A stretch of DNA of 64,000 bases from Atrina japonica (GCA_030159075.1 BROG01000030.1:407001-471000); one strand, 5' to 3'. Counted from the stretch's first letter, positions 32,001-47,468 are shown. Notes: a model not told the origin generated them from the sequence alone. Program-made: numbers and translations.

Positions 32001-35000
32001 TTCCTGATCCTGGATCTATAGGGTTGATTCCAGCAACATTAACTTCCATATCATCACAATTCTCTGCATAAACATCCAATAAAAATGGAGCTGCCTGAAA
32101 ATTTGAATTAATTTTAGTTTGACAAATAAATTTATACAATCAAAATATTTTTAAGAATTACTAAAAACATCATTAAAGGATCTCAACACAGTGTTTCAGA
32201 TAAGCTTCATATTTATACATGACAAGATTTGTCAGAAAACAACAAAGCTCACCGAAATTGGTTTGAATTATCAAAACAGGATTTGACACACAGCTGTCAG
32301 ATGGTAAGGTCAAAGGATTGTTAAATATTTTGGTTCCTGCAGTTCAAGTTAAAATTCTGAAAAGTAGATCGAAGTACAAGGTCAAGGTCATCAGGTCAAA
32401 AGTCAAGGTACCAAATGAAAGCTACGGTAATAAGAAATCTATATGTAAAATATTAAAGCCCTATCACTCATGATTTACAAATATAGCTGAAGTTAAAGTT
32501 TTTTAAAAGTAGGTCAAAATTCAAGGTCAAGGTCAAAAGTCAAGGTCCTAAATGAAAGCTCTGGTCATTAGGAATCTATATGTGAAATAACAAAGCCTTG
32601 TCCCTTGCAGTTGAAAAGATATAGGCCAGGTTAAAGTTTTGTCTACGGACACCAACACCAACGACACTTGGGGTATGACATTAGCTCTCCGGACTTTCAT
32701 CCTGTCAAGCTAAAATTAATGCATAAGACACCCAGCACAATTCCAATCCGATCCAATTGATACTTTGCCTGAAGACTGATTATCCTTCCCGAAAGATGGA
32801 AGACAGCATGTGTTCCAAATGTTTTTTTTTTCAAGATTTTAAAGTCACATAACTCTGGCAAAGATTGACCAATGGCAGCCATAATTAAACACATGATATG
32901 TTTCATTGATTTAAACCATCATATCAAATCTGATTGTAAATTTATTTGATGGAATGTTGCTAGCAGACAATTTGATAAACAGGCAAATGGAGGGACCAAT
33001 ACCAATGTGCACCCCTACATTTTAAATCGGGGGCACAGCATTTCCGGCTTGTAACTGTAAAATTTATTTTTGTGACAAGATTGTAATATAAATATACCTC
33101 ATCTATCTGAAGTTCTTTGTTGAATCCCATACTTTCTAGTGTAACCCACATGTCATCTTCATCACCTTTAGATTCTTCTGCCTCTAATTCGTTTAACTGT
33201 ATAAAGCCTCTCTCGGTTATCTCTCCATCATGTAACTCAAGACGCTCTGAATATGCAAATGATAACTATTATATCATTCAAATTTAAAAGATATAATATA
33301 AACATATGTATTCTACACTATGACATTTCCTATCAGAGAGATATAGTTTAAACATATGTATTCTATACTACAATATTTCCTATCAGTGAGATATAGTTTA
33401 AACAAATGTATTCTATACTACGACATTTTGTGAGCACAAAGAGACAACCTTGTGAGCACAGAATAAGGTCCTTGATTGTAATGAATGAGATATGATACAA
33501 TAGTATGTATGCCTCCATCTGAAAATGTGGTCTCCAAAAGCAGGTGTTTGGATGAAAGAGGTTATATTTGAGTGTTATTCTGTCAATATCTTTAAATTGG
33601 TCCTCCTAGACAGGCTGATTATTAAGGCAGGCAGTTTATCAAGACCGGTGATTTATCAAGACCGGTGATTTATCAAGACAAGTTGTTTAGAAAGACAGGT
33701 GGTATATCAAGAAAGGCAGTTTATCAAGACAGGTGTTTTATTAAGACAGGTATTTTATCACAACAGGTGAATTATCAAGACAAGTGGTTTATCACAACAG
33801 GTGGTTTATCGAAACATACAGATGATCAAGACAGGTGTTTTATCAAAACAGGTGTTTTATCAAGACAGGCAGTTTATCAAGACCGGTGATTTATCAAGAC
33901 CGGTGATTTATCAAGACCGATGATTTATCAAGACCGGTGATTTATCAAGACAAGTTGTTTAGAAAGACAGGTGGTTTATCGAGACAGGCAGTTTATCAAG
34001 ACAGGTGTTTTATTAAGACAGGTGTTTTATCAAGACAGGTGTTTTATCACAACAGGTGAATTATCAAGACAAGTGGTTTATCACAACAGGTGGTTTATCG
34101 AAACATACAGTTGATCAAGACAGGTGTTTTATCAAAACAGGTGTTTTATCAAGACAGGCAGTTTATCAAGACAGGTGCTTTATCAAAACAGGTGTTTTAT
34201 CAAGACAGGCTGTTTATCAAGACAGGTGGTAAATCAAGACAGGTAGTTTATCAACACAGATGTCTTATCAAGACCAGTGGTTTATCAAGACAGGTGGTTT
34301 GTTAAGACAGTTTATAAAGACAGGCAGTTTATCAAGACAGGTGCTTTATCAAAACAGGTGTTTTATCAAGACAGGCTGTTTATCAAGACAGGTTGTAAAT
34401 TAAGACAGGTGGTTTATCAAGACAAGTGGTTTGTCAAGACAAGTGGTTTGTCAACAGAGGATGTTTATCAACAATTTTTATCAAAACAGGTGATTTAGCA
34501 AGACAGGTGATTTATTAAGACAGGTCATTTATCAAAACAGGTAATGTATCAAGGCAGGCAGTTTTTCAAGACAGGCAGTTTATCAAGACAGGTGGTTTAT
34601 CAAGAAAAGATTCCATGTACACTCCAAAATAGTACTTGCATATAGAACATCAGTACTTTAATACTGTGGTTCAGTTGTTTGAGTTATTGCCTTGAAAGCT
34701 ATAGATCCTGGGTCCAACTCTCAGGAGTCATACCCAGGGCTTCCATGAAGTTGATAGTGACTGTTCCTTCAGCAGGTGCTTGGCATAAGAAATGAAAGTC
34801 TATGGTCTTCTATATAACAGAAGGTTCTCTGTTAAAGAGCACCTGTCAAAAATTCCCTCTGCATTGATATAGGTCAATAAGAAGAGTCAAATTTTGTAGC
34901 TTTTTACTTAAAGTATGAAATGTTGCCATAAAAATGACAAAATTCCAAACATACTGTACAACAACACAGGAATAAACAGGCAATTGTCTTTGTTCCTGCC

Positions 35001-35593
35001 AGGTTACTTTTTGTTATCAGATAACTATCTTACCTTCCACCACTTCCCACTCATCATCCCCAACATCTTCATCACTTGTGCGAATGTTGTACCAATTAAA
35101 GTCATCTCTGTTCATATAGCCATTGTTATCAATATCAGCCAATTCAAATATATCTTTTAATGCTCTTCTGCAATACAAAAGAGTCCTTATTTATATACTA
35201 CATATACACTTCCAAAAGTAAGAATATGCAATAACAATGAATTAAAATGTTATAATCAATGGTTATACCAATGGTCATCCCTACAGAGCACAATAAACTA
35301 GGCTAAAACAGCAAAAAAGGTGCATTCCATTTAGATGATTGGTGGTGAAAGGGTTTAAACATGAAAAAAGATTTACTTAAATGCTGTAGATAAACTGTAA
35401 GTGTTATCCTTTTCAACCAACAATTTCTGTACTTTTGATGGTTCGCTGGTTCTTTTTCTCAGACGGCATCCAGTTGTAAATGGTATGATGTGATAGGTTC
35501 CAGCATCCAGGTCACACTTGATACCTTGTTTCTGAAGAAAATACAACAACATACCATGAAAAGTTAGTGATATCACTCACTCACTCACTCACT

Positions 35594-35641
<48 letters not shown>

Positions 35642-38600
35642 TGCACATACTCACTCACACACATGAAAACCCAATACTTATTTCAAGGCCATCACAATCA
35701 AAGTGAACCAAAGAATTAATATCTCCAGCCAAGTGCTCAGCACCACAAATGAAAGTCATTAGGTTGTTTTTGGGTGAGAATTGGATCCAGTGTGCTATCT
35801 CAAAATAAGCATGGTATGATAATAGACCATTGCTGTACAGGTATAATTCCATAGCAAAGGTAAAAATTTGTGGCACTTCACCTTCAGCTGGTGCTATTTC
35901 AGTATGCTCTCTGATCTTAAATCTCTAGGTGATCATCCTATCCAATAATCCTATCTGTGATAATCATGTGAAATTGTCCAATGGTTGAATGTCAAGACAC
36001 CATATAAAATTGGGTTATGGAGTTGACTACTTACTACCCCAGTAGCCTAGAATGCATTTATGTCTGGATAATATAAAACATTCCATTTTTAATTTCTGAT
36101 GATGTTACACACCAACTAAATTATACCTACCCCTCTAGAGTCTTTGTGCAAACTGAAAGCCTCAAGATAATTCCCTCTGATGTCTGGCTTGTTTCGTATT
36201 ATGTAAACTGCCGTGTCTACAAAGCCCTCAGGTTGTGCTGTGAACAAACATACATATTACTTTACCTGGTTTTATTACATCTACATGTAAATGCATGTTC
36301 TGGTACAATCATTACCAGAAAATATCAAACAATACTCTTTCAAATCTATAATTCTGTTTATTCTTTATATCATAAGATAGTTATTTGTGTCTGGTTATTT
36401 ATTTGATTTTATGTCAATACAGTTACTCATACAATAATGACAAAAAAACCCATAAGCATATGTGAAAATGAAAGTTTGTCTCATGGATAGAACAAATGTA
36501 AAAGCATAGTTTTAATCTCTTTAGTATACAAGAGTGTAAAAGATTATAAATGAAATAATGTAAGTTGGAGTGTGTGCTGTTGGGAAATGGTATAACTTTC
36601 CCATTGTTTTACAGGAGGTAGATCTGATGGTCACCCATACCATACTACTTTCTGTAAGTTGTAGTGTGTGCTGTTGGGAAATGGTATAACTTTCCCACCA
36701 TTTTACAGGTTGTAGGTTTGATGGTCATCCAAACTTTACTACTTTCTATAAGTTCTATTTTGTACTGTTGGGATATAACAAACTTACCCAAACTTTTACA
36801 GGTGGTAGGTTTGATGGTTACCAATACCTTACTACTTTCTGTAAGATGTAGAGTGTGCTGTTGGGATATAACAAACTTACCCAAACTTTTACAGGTCGTA
36901 GGTTTGATGGTTACCAATACCTTACTACTTTCTGTAAGATGTAGAGTGTGCTGTTGGGATATAACAAACTTACCCAAACTTTTACAGGTCGTAGGTTTGA
37001 TTGTGACCCATACTTTACTTCTTTCATTAAGTTCTAGTGTGTATTGATGGGAAATGATATTGTTGTCTTCTTCCTCTAAGAAAAACATTCCTTTTCTGCC
37101 TATGTGAGTCCATTCCTTAGATAACAAGAACAAGAAGATACACAATGTCAGTTTTTACTTTACATAAAATGTAATGGCCTATGTCATGACACAGCAAGTC
37201 CCTCACACTGTCAGTTTTTACTTTACATAAAATGCAATGGTCTAAGTCATGACACAGCAAGTCCTTCACACTGTCAGTTTTTACTTTACATAAAATGTAA
37301 TGATCTAAGTCATGACACAGCAAGTCCTTCACAATGTCAGTTTTTACTTTACATAAAATGTAATGATCTAAGTCATGACACAGCAAGTCCTTCACACTGT
37401 CAGTTTTTACTTTACATAAAATGCAATGGTCTAAGTCATGACACAGCAAGTCCTTCACACTGTCAGTTTTTACTTTACATAAAATGTAATGATCTAAGTC
37501 ATGACACAGCAAGTCCTTCACAATGTCAGTTTTTACTTTACATAAAATGTAATGATCTAAGTCATGACACAGCAAGTCCTTCACAATGTCAGTTTTTACT
37601 TTACATAAAATGTAATGATCTAAGTCATGACACAGCAAGTCCTTCACACTGTCAGTTTTTACTTTACATAAAATGCAATGGCCTAAGTCATAACACAGCA
37701 AGTCCTTCACAATGTCAGTTTTTACTTTACATAAAATGTAATGGCCTAAGTCATGACACAGCAAGTGTTATCAGTGTAGGTCATATAACAATGTCAGTCA
37801 TATATCATTGCCAGTCATTTAACATCATCAGTCATATAACATTGTCAGTTATATAACATTGTCAGTCAAGTTAGTGTCTATATTACAACATCAGTGATCT
37901 ATAACAAATGTCATATTACAACATATGTCATGTTATAACATCTGCCATATAAAATATCTTTCATCTACAACATCTGTCATATATACCTCTGTCATCTACA
38001 ACATCAGTCTTATTACAATGTCAGCCATATTAAAATGTCAATCAAGTTACAACCACTGTCATGTTACAACATCTGTCACATACAACATCAGTTATTTTAC
38101 AACATCTGTCATCTACAAATTAGTCATTTTATAACATCTGTCATCTACAACATCAGCCATTTTGCAACATGTCATCTACAACATCAGTCATTTTACAACA
38201 TGACATCTACAACATCAATCATTTTACAACATCAGTCATCTACAACATCAGTCATTTTACATCTGTCATCTACAACATCAGTCATTTTACAACATATGTC
38301 ATCTACAATATCAGCCATTTTACAACATGTCATCTACAACATCAGTCATTTTACAACATGTCATCTACAACATCAGTCATTTAGAACATATGTCATCTAC
38401 AACATCAGTCATTTTACAACATCTGTCATCTACAACATATGTCATCTACAACATCAGTCATTTTACAACATATGTCATCTACGACATCAGTCATTTTACA
38501 ACATATGTCATCTACAACATCAGTCATCTACAAATTAGTCATTTTACAACATGTCATCTACAACATTAGTCATTTTACAACATGTCATCTACAGCATCAG

Positions 38601-41600
38601 TCATTTAGAACATATGTCATCTACAAATTAGTCATTTTACAACATCTGTCATCTACAGCAACAGTCATATTACAACATATGTCATCTACAACATCAGTCA
38701 TTTTACAACATCTGTCATCTACAACATCAATCATTTTACAACATATGTCATCTACAAAATCAGCCATTTTCCAATGGTCATCTACAACATCAGTCATTTT
38801 ACAACATGTCATCTACAACATCAGCCATTTTACAACATCTGTCATCTACAACATCAGTCATTTTACAACATGTCATCTACAACATCAGTCATTTTACAAC
38901 ATGTCATCTACAACATCAATCATTTTACAACATGTCATCTACAAAATCAGTCATCTACAAATAAGTCATTTTACAACATGTCATCTACAACATCAGCAAT
39001 TTTACAACATCTGTCATCTACAACATCAGTCATTTTACAACATGTCACCTACAACATCAGTCATTTTACAACATGTCATCTACAACATCAATCATTTTAC
39101 AACATGTCATCTACAAAATCAGTCATCTACAAATAAGTCATTTTACAACATCTCATCTACAACATCAGTCATTTTACAACATCTGTCATCTACAACATCA
39201 GCCATTTTACAACATGTCATCTACAGCATCAGATATTTTACAACATGTCATCTACAACATCAGTCATTTTACAACATCTGTCATCTACAACATCAGCCAT
39301 TTTACAACATGTCATCTATAACATCAGTCATTTTACAACATCAGTCATTTTACAACATCTGTCTTCTACAACATCAGCCATTTTACAACATCTGTCATCT
39401 ACAACATCAGTCATTTTACAACATATGTCATCTACAACATCAGTCATTTTACAACATGTCATCTACAACATCAGCCATTTTACAACATCTGTCATCTACA
39501 ACATCAGTCATTTTACAACATCTGTCATCTACAACATCAATCATTTTACAACATGTCATCTACAACATCAGCCATTTTACAACATCTGTCATCTACAACA
39601 TCAGTCATTTTACAACATCTGTCATCTACAACATCAGTCATTTTACAACATGTCATCTACAACATCAGTCATTTTACGACATCAGTCATTTTACAAAGTA
39701 CCCTATAGATTTATTTTCTTACTCTGAGATTAGATGGCTCAGCTAGTTTTTGTCTATTTGCTGGAGTATTCTTCCCTTTGCCAGTCTTCACTCCTCTGGG
39801 TGATGGCCTTGGAAGGTCCTCTGAAAGGTGAGGTGAAATTTGTTATAACAAGCATCTATCAATCAGTAAAATGTAACTCTACTGAACTTTTATCATGGAT
39901 ATGTTAATCATTTACTTATCTTTTCCCAATTCTGGACCCAGAACCATAAAACTTTTTCTTCGGTCTTGGAATATTCATTGTTTGGCCTCCATAACCATTC
40001 CAATTTCAGGATTAGCCAAAGTTGAGTAAAAGTTTAAGACTAAAGTAGTTCTTTGACATTTTATGGTGCCAGATCTGGCTATCACATTCTAATAAAGTCC
40101 TGGTGTTTGAGAATACTAAAGAACAGCAAAACTGTTTGAGAACAACACAAAACAGCTAAACTGTTTGAGAACACTACAGAACAGTTAAACTGTTTGAGAA
40201 CACTACAGAACAGCTAAACTGTTTGAGAACACTACAGAACAGCTAAACTGTTTTAGAATACTACAGAACAGCTAAACTGTTTGAGAACACTACAGAACAG
40301 CTAAACTGTTTGAGAACACTACAGAACAGTCAAACTGTTTGAGAACACTACAGAACAGCTAAACTGTTTTAGAACACTAAAGAACAGTTTAAACTGTTTT
40401 AGAACACTACAGAACAGCTAAAATGTTTGAGAACACTACAGAACAGCTAAACTGTTTGAGAACACTACAGAACAGTTAAACTGTTTGAGAACACTACAGA
40501 ACAGTTAAACTGTTTGAGAACACTACAGAACATTCAAACTGTTTGAGAACACTACAGAACAGCTAAACTGTTTTAGAACACTAAAGAACAGTTTAAACTG
40601 TTTTAGAACACTACAGAACAGCTAAACTGTTTGAGAACACTACAGAACAGCTAAACTGTTTGAGAACACTACAGAACAGTTAAACTGTTTAAGAACACTA
40701 CAGAAAAACTTTACTGTTTGAAAACACTAAAGAACAGTTTAAACTGTTTTAGAACACTACAGAACAGCTAAACTGTTTGAGAACACTACAGAACAGTTAA
40801 ACTGTTTGAGAACACTACAGAACAGTTAAACTGTTTGAAAACACTACAGAAAAACTTAACTGTTTGAAAACACTAAAGAACAGTTTAAACTATTTTAGAA
40901 CACTACAGAACAGCTAAACTGTTTTAGAACACTAAAGAACAGTTTAAACTTTTTTGGAACACTACAGAACAGCTAAACTGTTTGAGAACACTACAGAACA
41001 GCTAAACTGTTTGAGAACACTACAGAACAGTTAATCTGTTTAAGAACACTACAGAAAAACTTTACTGTTTGAAAACACTAAAGAACAGTTTAAACTGTTT
41101 TAGAACACTACAGAACAGCTAAACTGTTTGAGAACACTACAGAACAGTTAAACTGTTTGAGAACACTACAGAACAGCTAAACTGTTTGAGAACACTACAG
41201 AAAAACTTAACTGTTTGAAAACACTAAAGAACAGTTTAAACTGTTTTAGAACACTACAGAACAGCTAAAATGTTTGAGAACACTACAGAACAGCTAAACT
41301 GTTTGAGAACACTACAAAATAGCTCAAGTGTTTGAACTAAAGAAGAGTTAAAACTGCTTGAGAACACTACAGAACAGTTAAACTGTTTGAGAACACTACA
41401 GAACAGTTAAACTGTCTGAAAACACTAAAGAACAGTTAAAACTGTTTGAGAACACTACAGAACAGTCAAACTGTTTGAGAACACTACAGAACAGCACGCT
41501 ACCGACTGAGCCAGGATGGCTCGAGAACACTACTATAGCTTTAACGGTTTGAGAACACAAAGGGAGAGCTAAACTGTTTCAGAACATCAAAGAACAGGTT

Positions 41601-44600
41601 AACTGTTTGAGAACACTACAGAACAATTAAACTGATTGAGAACACTAAGAAACAGCTAAAGAAAAGTTAAAACTGTTTGAGAACACTACAGAATAGCTAG
41701 ATGGTTTGAGAACAAAAAGAAGAGTTAAACTGTTTGAGAATACTAAAGAACAGCTAAACTGTTTGAGAACACTACAGAACAGCTAAACTGTTTGAGAACA
41801 CTACAGAACAGCTAAACTGTTTGAGAACACTACAGAACAGCTAAACTGTTTGAGAACACTACAGAACAGTTAAACTGTTTGAGAATACCTCGAAATACAG
41901 CTGTTGAATTCAGCTGTTTGAAAACACTACAGATTAGTACAGGTAATACTATTTGAGGCCACTATGAGCAATCAAAAATATTTTAAAACACCAAAAAATT
42001 ACTTTTTTAATTTAATTATTATATTAATAGTGTGTTTCTTAACAGTGGGGGAAAGGTTGCATACCAATGCAGGTTTTTACAAGGCAGGTTAACGTTAAAC
42101 TAAAAAGGAACAAGAATATTTTATCACAACAAAATCAAGCACCAGGCTAAAATATTAGGCCAAGCAAAGTCAAAGCTCTTACCTCAAAATATCTATACTT
42201 AACAAATACCTTCAGACAAATTTACCCACATTTTACCATTTGTAAATAAATCAGATCATAGATTAAAAATGTTCTTGTACTATATTTGTTCATATCAAGT
42301 CTTTTTCTTCCCATTTTGGGAAAATGCCATTGGTGACATAATTGGGAATTTTATTTTAAGTTTGTGTCGAATTGGGTAAAATAGTTTGCACACACATCAA
42401 TCTAAATGTGATGCACTTTCTTTTAACATGCAATTCCCCTAGCATTAATTAATTTTTCATTATGGATACGGTCTATATACCAAATTGGAATTTTTTCATC
42501 AAATTTTCAACACATGTATTTTGCATTGGGAATATCGGCCTCAGGGAGACCATGCATATATTTTGTCTATAATCCAACACTAGGACCTTAACTTGTCATT
42601 TTTTTACAAGGGAAAAAAGAATCCAAGAGTAGAGTAAAAATTATGGAAAACTGGAAAGCAAAATTTCCCCACAATTGGATTAAACATTTGTAATTAGTTC
42701 TTACAGTAACATGTTTTAAAAATAAAATAGCAAAATTTGTATAGTAGACAATAGCAAATAAAAAGTTGTTGTTCTTGTGATTTTGAAAAATCTGAGCTAA
42801 AAAAATGTTAGTAAAGTGCACAGAAATTACCTTCATCAGTGTCTACTCTACTGGAATGTAAAAGGGATTTTCTTTGAGTTGGCACAGGTGTTACATAGTC
42901 TTTTTCACCTGAAGCAATTGTTAACAGCAGAAAGAGAAGGAAATATTAGACAAAAGAATGTTAAAAGTAAAATATGTTAAAAGCAACGTAAGGATTAGAT
43001 GTCAATAAACTCGACACAAACACTATTTACAAGTTATAGGAACACAAAACAGTTGGGTATCATTTTTTGTGTACTTGGATTTTTACGAAAATAAATAAAA
43101 CATGACAAAATACTAGGTTAGAGCCTTTATCTTTTCATACAGGTAAGTACATCAAATACAGTGAAATCTTGCTACCTCAAAACTACCCTGAATACTTCAA
43201 GATATTCAAAGTTAAAGATAACCAAAATCTTAACTCATTGACCCCTGAAAACAATGAACTCTTCTGTAAATTAATGACTAAGTCCAAATATGTCTTTCGG
43301 GGTAAATGGGATAATTATCAGTATTAGCCATTCAACGCTGACATGATTGGAATTTTGACTCATCAGATTTCCACAAGATGAGATTCCACAGTAAACTGCA
43401 AGTTGTATGTTGTAGGAATAAGACCTTCATATAGTGTTTCTTACAATACACTATACTAAAGTAGGAATAAGACCTTCGTGCAATATTTCTTACAACACAC
43501 TATACTAAAGTAGGAATAAGACCTTCATGCAACATTTCTTACAACACACTATACAAAAGTAGGAAAAAGACCTTCATGCAACATTTCTTACAATGCACTA
43601 TACAAAAGTAGGAAAAAGACCTTCATGCAACATTTCTTACAATGCACTATACAAAAGTAGGAATAAGACCTTCATGCAACATTTCTTACAATGCACTATA
43701 CTAAAGTAGGAAAAAGACCTTCATGCAACATTTCTTATAACACACTTTACTAAAGTAGGAAAAAGACCTTCATGCAACATTTCTTACAATACACTATTAC
43801 AAAAGTAGGAATAAGACCTTAATGTCATTTTTACACTGTTATACAAAAGTAGGAAAAAGACCTTCATGCAACATTTCTTATAACATTTTACTAAAGTATT
43901 ATAAGAAGCAATATTTCAATAACACACAATACTAAAGTAGGAATGTAAGACCTGACATGCAACATTTCATGAGAATGCACTATACAAAAGTAGGAAAAAG
44001 ACCTTCATGCAACATCTTACACCACTATACAAAAGTAGGAAAAAGACACATTGCAACATTTCACACAATGTCTATACAAAAGTAGGAATAGACCTTCATG
44101 CAACATTTCTTACAATGCACTACACAAAAGTAGGAATAAAACCTTCATGCAACATTTTTTACAATGCACTATACAAAAGTAGGAAAAAGACCTTAATGCA
44201 ACATTTCTTACAATGCATTTACAAAAGTTGGCATACAATATCTTCATGCAAATTTCTTACAATGCACTATACAAAATGTGACAAAAGACCTTCATGCAAC
44301 ATTTCTTATAACACACTTTACTAAAGTAGGAAAAAGACCTTCATGCAACATTTCTTACAATACACTATTCTAAATTTCTAATGTCATTTGACACTGTTTA
44401 CCTTACAAAATGTTCATGCAGCAACTTATTGTTCAATATCATGAAGCAACATCAATAACACAACAAAAATGATTGCATGCAAACATGACACACAATCATG
44501 AGAATGTCATGACAAGACCAAGCTATTATGAATCCACCAGACACAATTATCATGTGACACATTGACATGGCACACAATGTCCACACAAGGTTACACTAGC

Positions 44601-47275
44601 ATGTAACATATTGGCATACAATGTCTACACAACATCAAACTATCATGTGACATGTTGACATACAATATCCTCATCAGACATAATTATCATGTGACAGCAT
44701 TTGATATTTTGGCATACAATATCTTCATCAAATACAATTATCATGTGACAAATTGTCACAATGTCCATACAAGGTTTCACTATCATGTGACATGTTGACA
44801 TACAATATCCTTGTCAGACACAATTATCATGTGACAAATTGGCACACAATTTCCACACAAGGTTTCACTATCATGTGACATGTTGACATACAATATCCTC
44901 ATCAGATGCAATTACCATGTGACACAATGGTACACAATGTCTATACAAGATCAAACTATCATGTGACATGTTGACATACAATATCCTCACCAGACACAAT
45001 TATCATGTAACAAATATTGACTCTCTGGGATCCCAGACTCTTGAAAGCCAACATATAAATATACTATAACAACTATACAGCAGACTCTCCGTAACAGTTT
45101 TCAATAAGATGTCAAATACCGGATATACCTGACTCTTAAAAAAGTTTTCCACAAAAAAGATACCCAGGGCATAGGTGTAATGTGCTTTAAAAAGAATTAC
45201 AAATAAGAGGTGCTATTTTAAATAAAATATATTAACTTAAAAACAGACATAAAGTCACAAACAGATTTATATGGTACTTATAAAACAAACAAGTCATTTG
45301 GTATTAGTGATACTTGCTCTGCTTTGAAGGACTTGATATCTTGTGTTCTTGATAGATATTTCTCATGATGATGAATAGTGGTGGTGATGATGTCAGTAAT
45401 ACTGATAATTATTATCTCATCATAATCATCGCCATCATCATTATCATTCAACATGTTCAACTAGCACAGTACTGATTCTATCACGTTCAAATTTTACAGA
45501 AAAATACACTACATTTTTGGCATCATATTTAAAATTATTTTCATTTTACAGTTTGCCTAAATAATTCCTTTTTCAAATAGAATTTGAATCATTCCATTTT
45601 ATTTAATATATTGATATGATTGGAATACCAATAACAAAAGACTGAGTCCTTCAAAAACAGAATCTAACAGAAAATCACAAATCATCAGTTGCTAGGTAAC
45701 ACTCAAACAAAATTTTAAAGCTTTAGCCATAATCACATCAAGCAATGTATATTAATAAAAAATAATAACTACCGACGCTGAGGAGGGATCGACTTCCCAC
45801 TGAAAACAGAAGAATAAAAGTATGAAAAGTATACTGCTGAGGAGGGATCGACTTCCCACTGAAAACAGTAGAATAAAAGTATGAAAAGTATACTGCAACC
45901 GAATAATATGTATCTGTGATATGGTACATTGATCATTTCATATATTCCATTTAAATCTCATAAAAAAATGCTCTTTTATGCATCTTATTCCTGACACACA
46001 TCCTTTTTATCGAACAAAACTATTATTCAGCTTTATAAACTGACTTTTAAATAATTATTCATGAGAATGGAAATAAATTGTATTTACATAAACTTTACAT
46101 AAAATAATTTTTCATTTTTTATGGAAGGAAAAGTGAATATCTATTTAAGAAACTGACTAGGCTCACTGATCTATAGTTCATTGCCTCTTTTAAAATTTGT
46201 TATACATATTTACAACAACAAGTAAATACATGAATAGTTAATTCAATTGGATATTTAAACATTCAATATCTTTGTGCATGCATACAACAAGGCAAGAATA
46301 TTTTTATATTACAGAAATAGATAAAAAATATTGAAATTCATGTTTAAATGTTATTTCTATGAACATTTATTTACCAATATCTGAAAAAAAACATCTGCAA
46401 ATGTAAGATGATAAATACGAAATGTATGGTGATAAATACTAAATGTATAGTGATAAATACTAAATGTATGGTGATAAGTCAACAGAATATTCTATTATAT
46501 CAATTATCATGATTTTGTTGAATATAGATTGTTTACTAAGAAAATGCTACAAGTAAATAATACAGAATTTATAATTATTATGAATATAATAAAATATCAC
46601 ATATGTTCAATTGTTAAAAAAAAGCAATAAAGTTTACATATTTCTTAATGTATGTTTCAAGGAGATGGATGTAAACCATCAATACACACTATACTGTGAT
46701 TACAGAACTGTAAAAACGAAAATGAAACATGGCAAGTGAAAATGCATCAGTATACAATATACAGTGAAAAAAAACCAACAAATCCATTCTCAACAATTTT
46801 CACAGAGTCTAAATATTTAGTGCAACTTTCACACAGAATGATAATAATAAATCTTTCACCTAATTCTCTGGTACCTTTATGTATTTCATTACAATACAAA
46901 CAGATGAAAATTCAAACAAAAGTCATATGCTGCAGGTATAGCAATTGTAAGGTACAGGTGATACATGTATGATGCTGTGACAGATGAATGTAACTGTTAG
47001 TATATAACAGTGAAGGAAAGCTCTATATTAGCTGTGTTTATGTTGTATATATACTGTGGCTTGGAATCTTCTGGTTTCTATAATAGCATATTTTGTGTAT
47101 GTGTGTTTGTGTGTCACTGTGTGAGCATGCCTCTGTGTGTGTGTGTGTGTGTGTCACTGTTTGTGTGTGTGTGTGTCACTGTGTGTGTGTCACTGTGTGT
47201 GTATGCATGTGCATCACTGTGTGTGTGTGTGTGTGTGTCACTGTGTGTGTATGTAGGAATGTGAATGCGTATAAT

Positions 47276-47306
<31 letters not shown>

Positions 47307-47437
47307 TGTTTGTGAGTGATGTGCATTAGTATAATGTTTGTGTATGTAAGAATGTGCATGCATACAATGTGTGTGTGTTTGTGAGTGATGCGCATTTGTA
47401 TAATGTGTGTGTATGTAGGAATGTGAATGCATATAAT

Positions 47438-47468
<31 letters not shown>

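Noticed and set aside
37117..37764. 215-residue minus-strand frame (DLLCHDLDHYILCKVKTD repeats)
   Set aside because: A 63-bp tandem repeat with unit length divisible by three; it stops before the exon 11 reading frame and has a different phase.
38439..39746. 435-residue open frame
   Set aside because: It is the minisatellite unit CATCTACAACATCAGTCATT read through; other frames and neighbouring stretches give equally repetitive peptides, and it lies in an EFCAB7 intron.
40085..41890. CRISPR-like regular repeats
   Set aside because: Units follow each other without unique spacers, and the host is a eukaryote.
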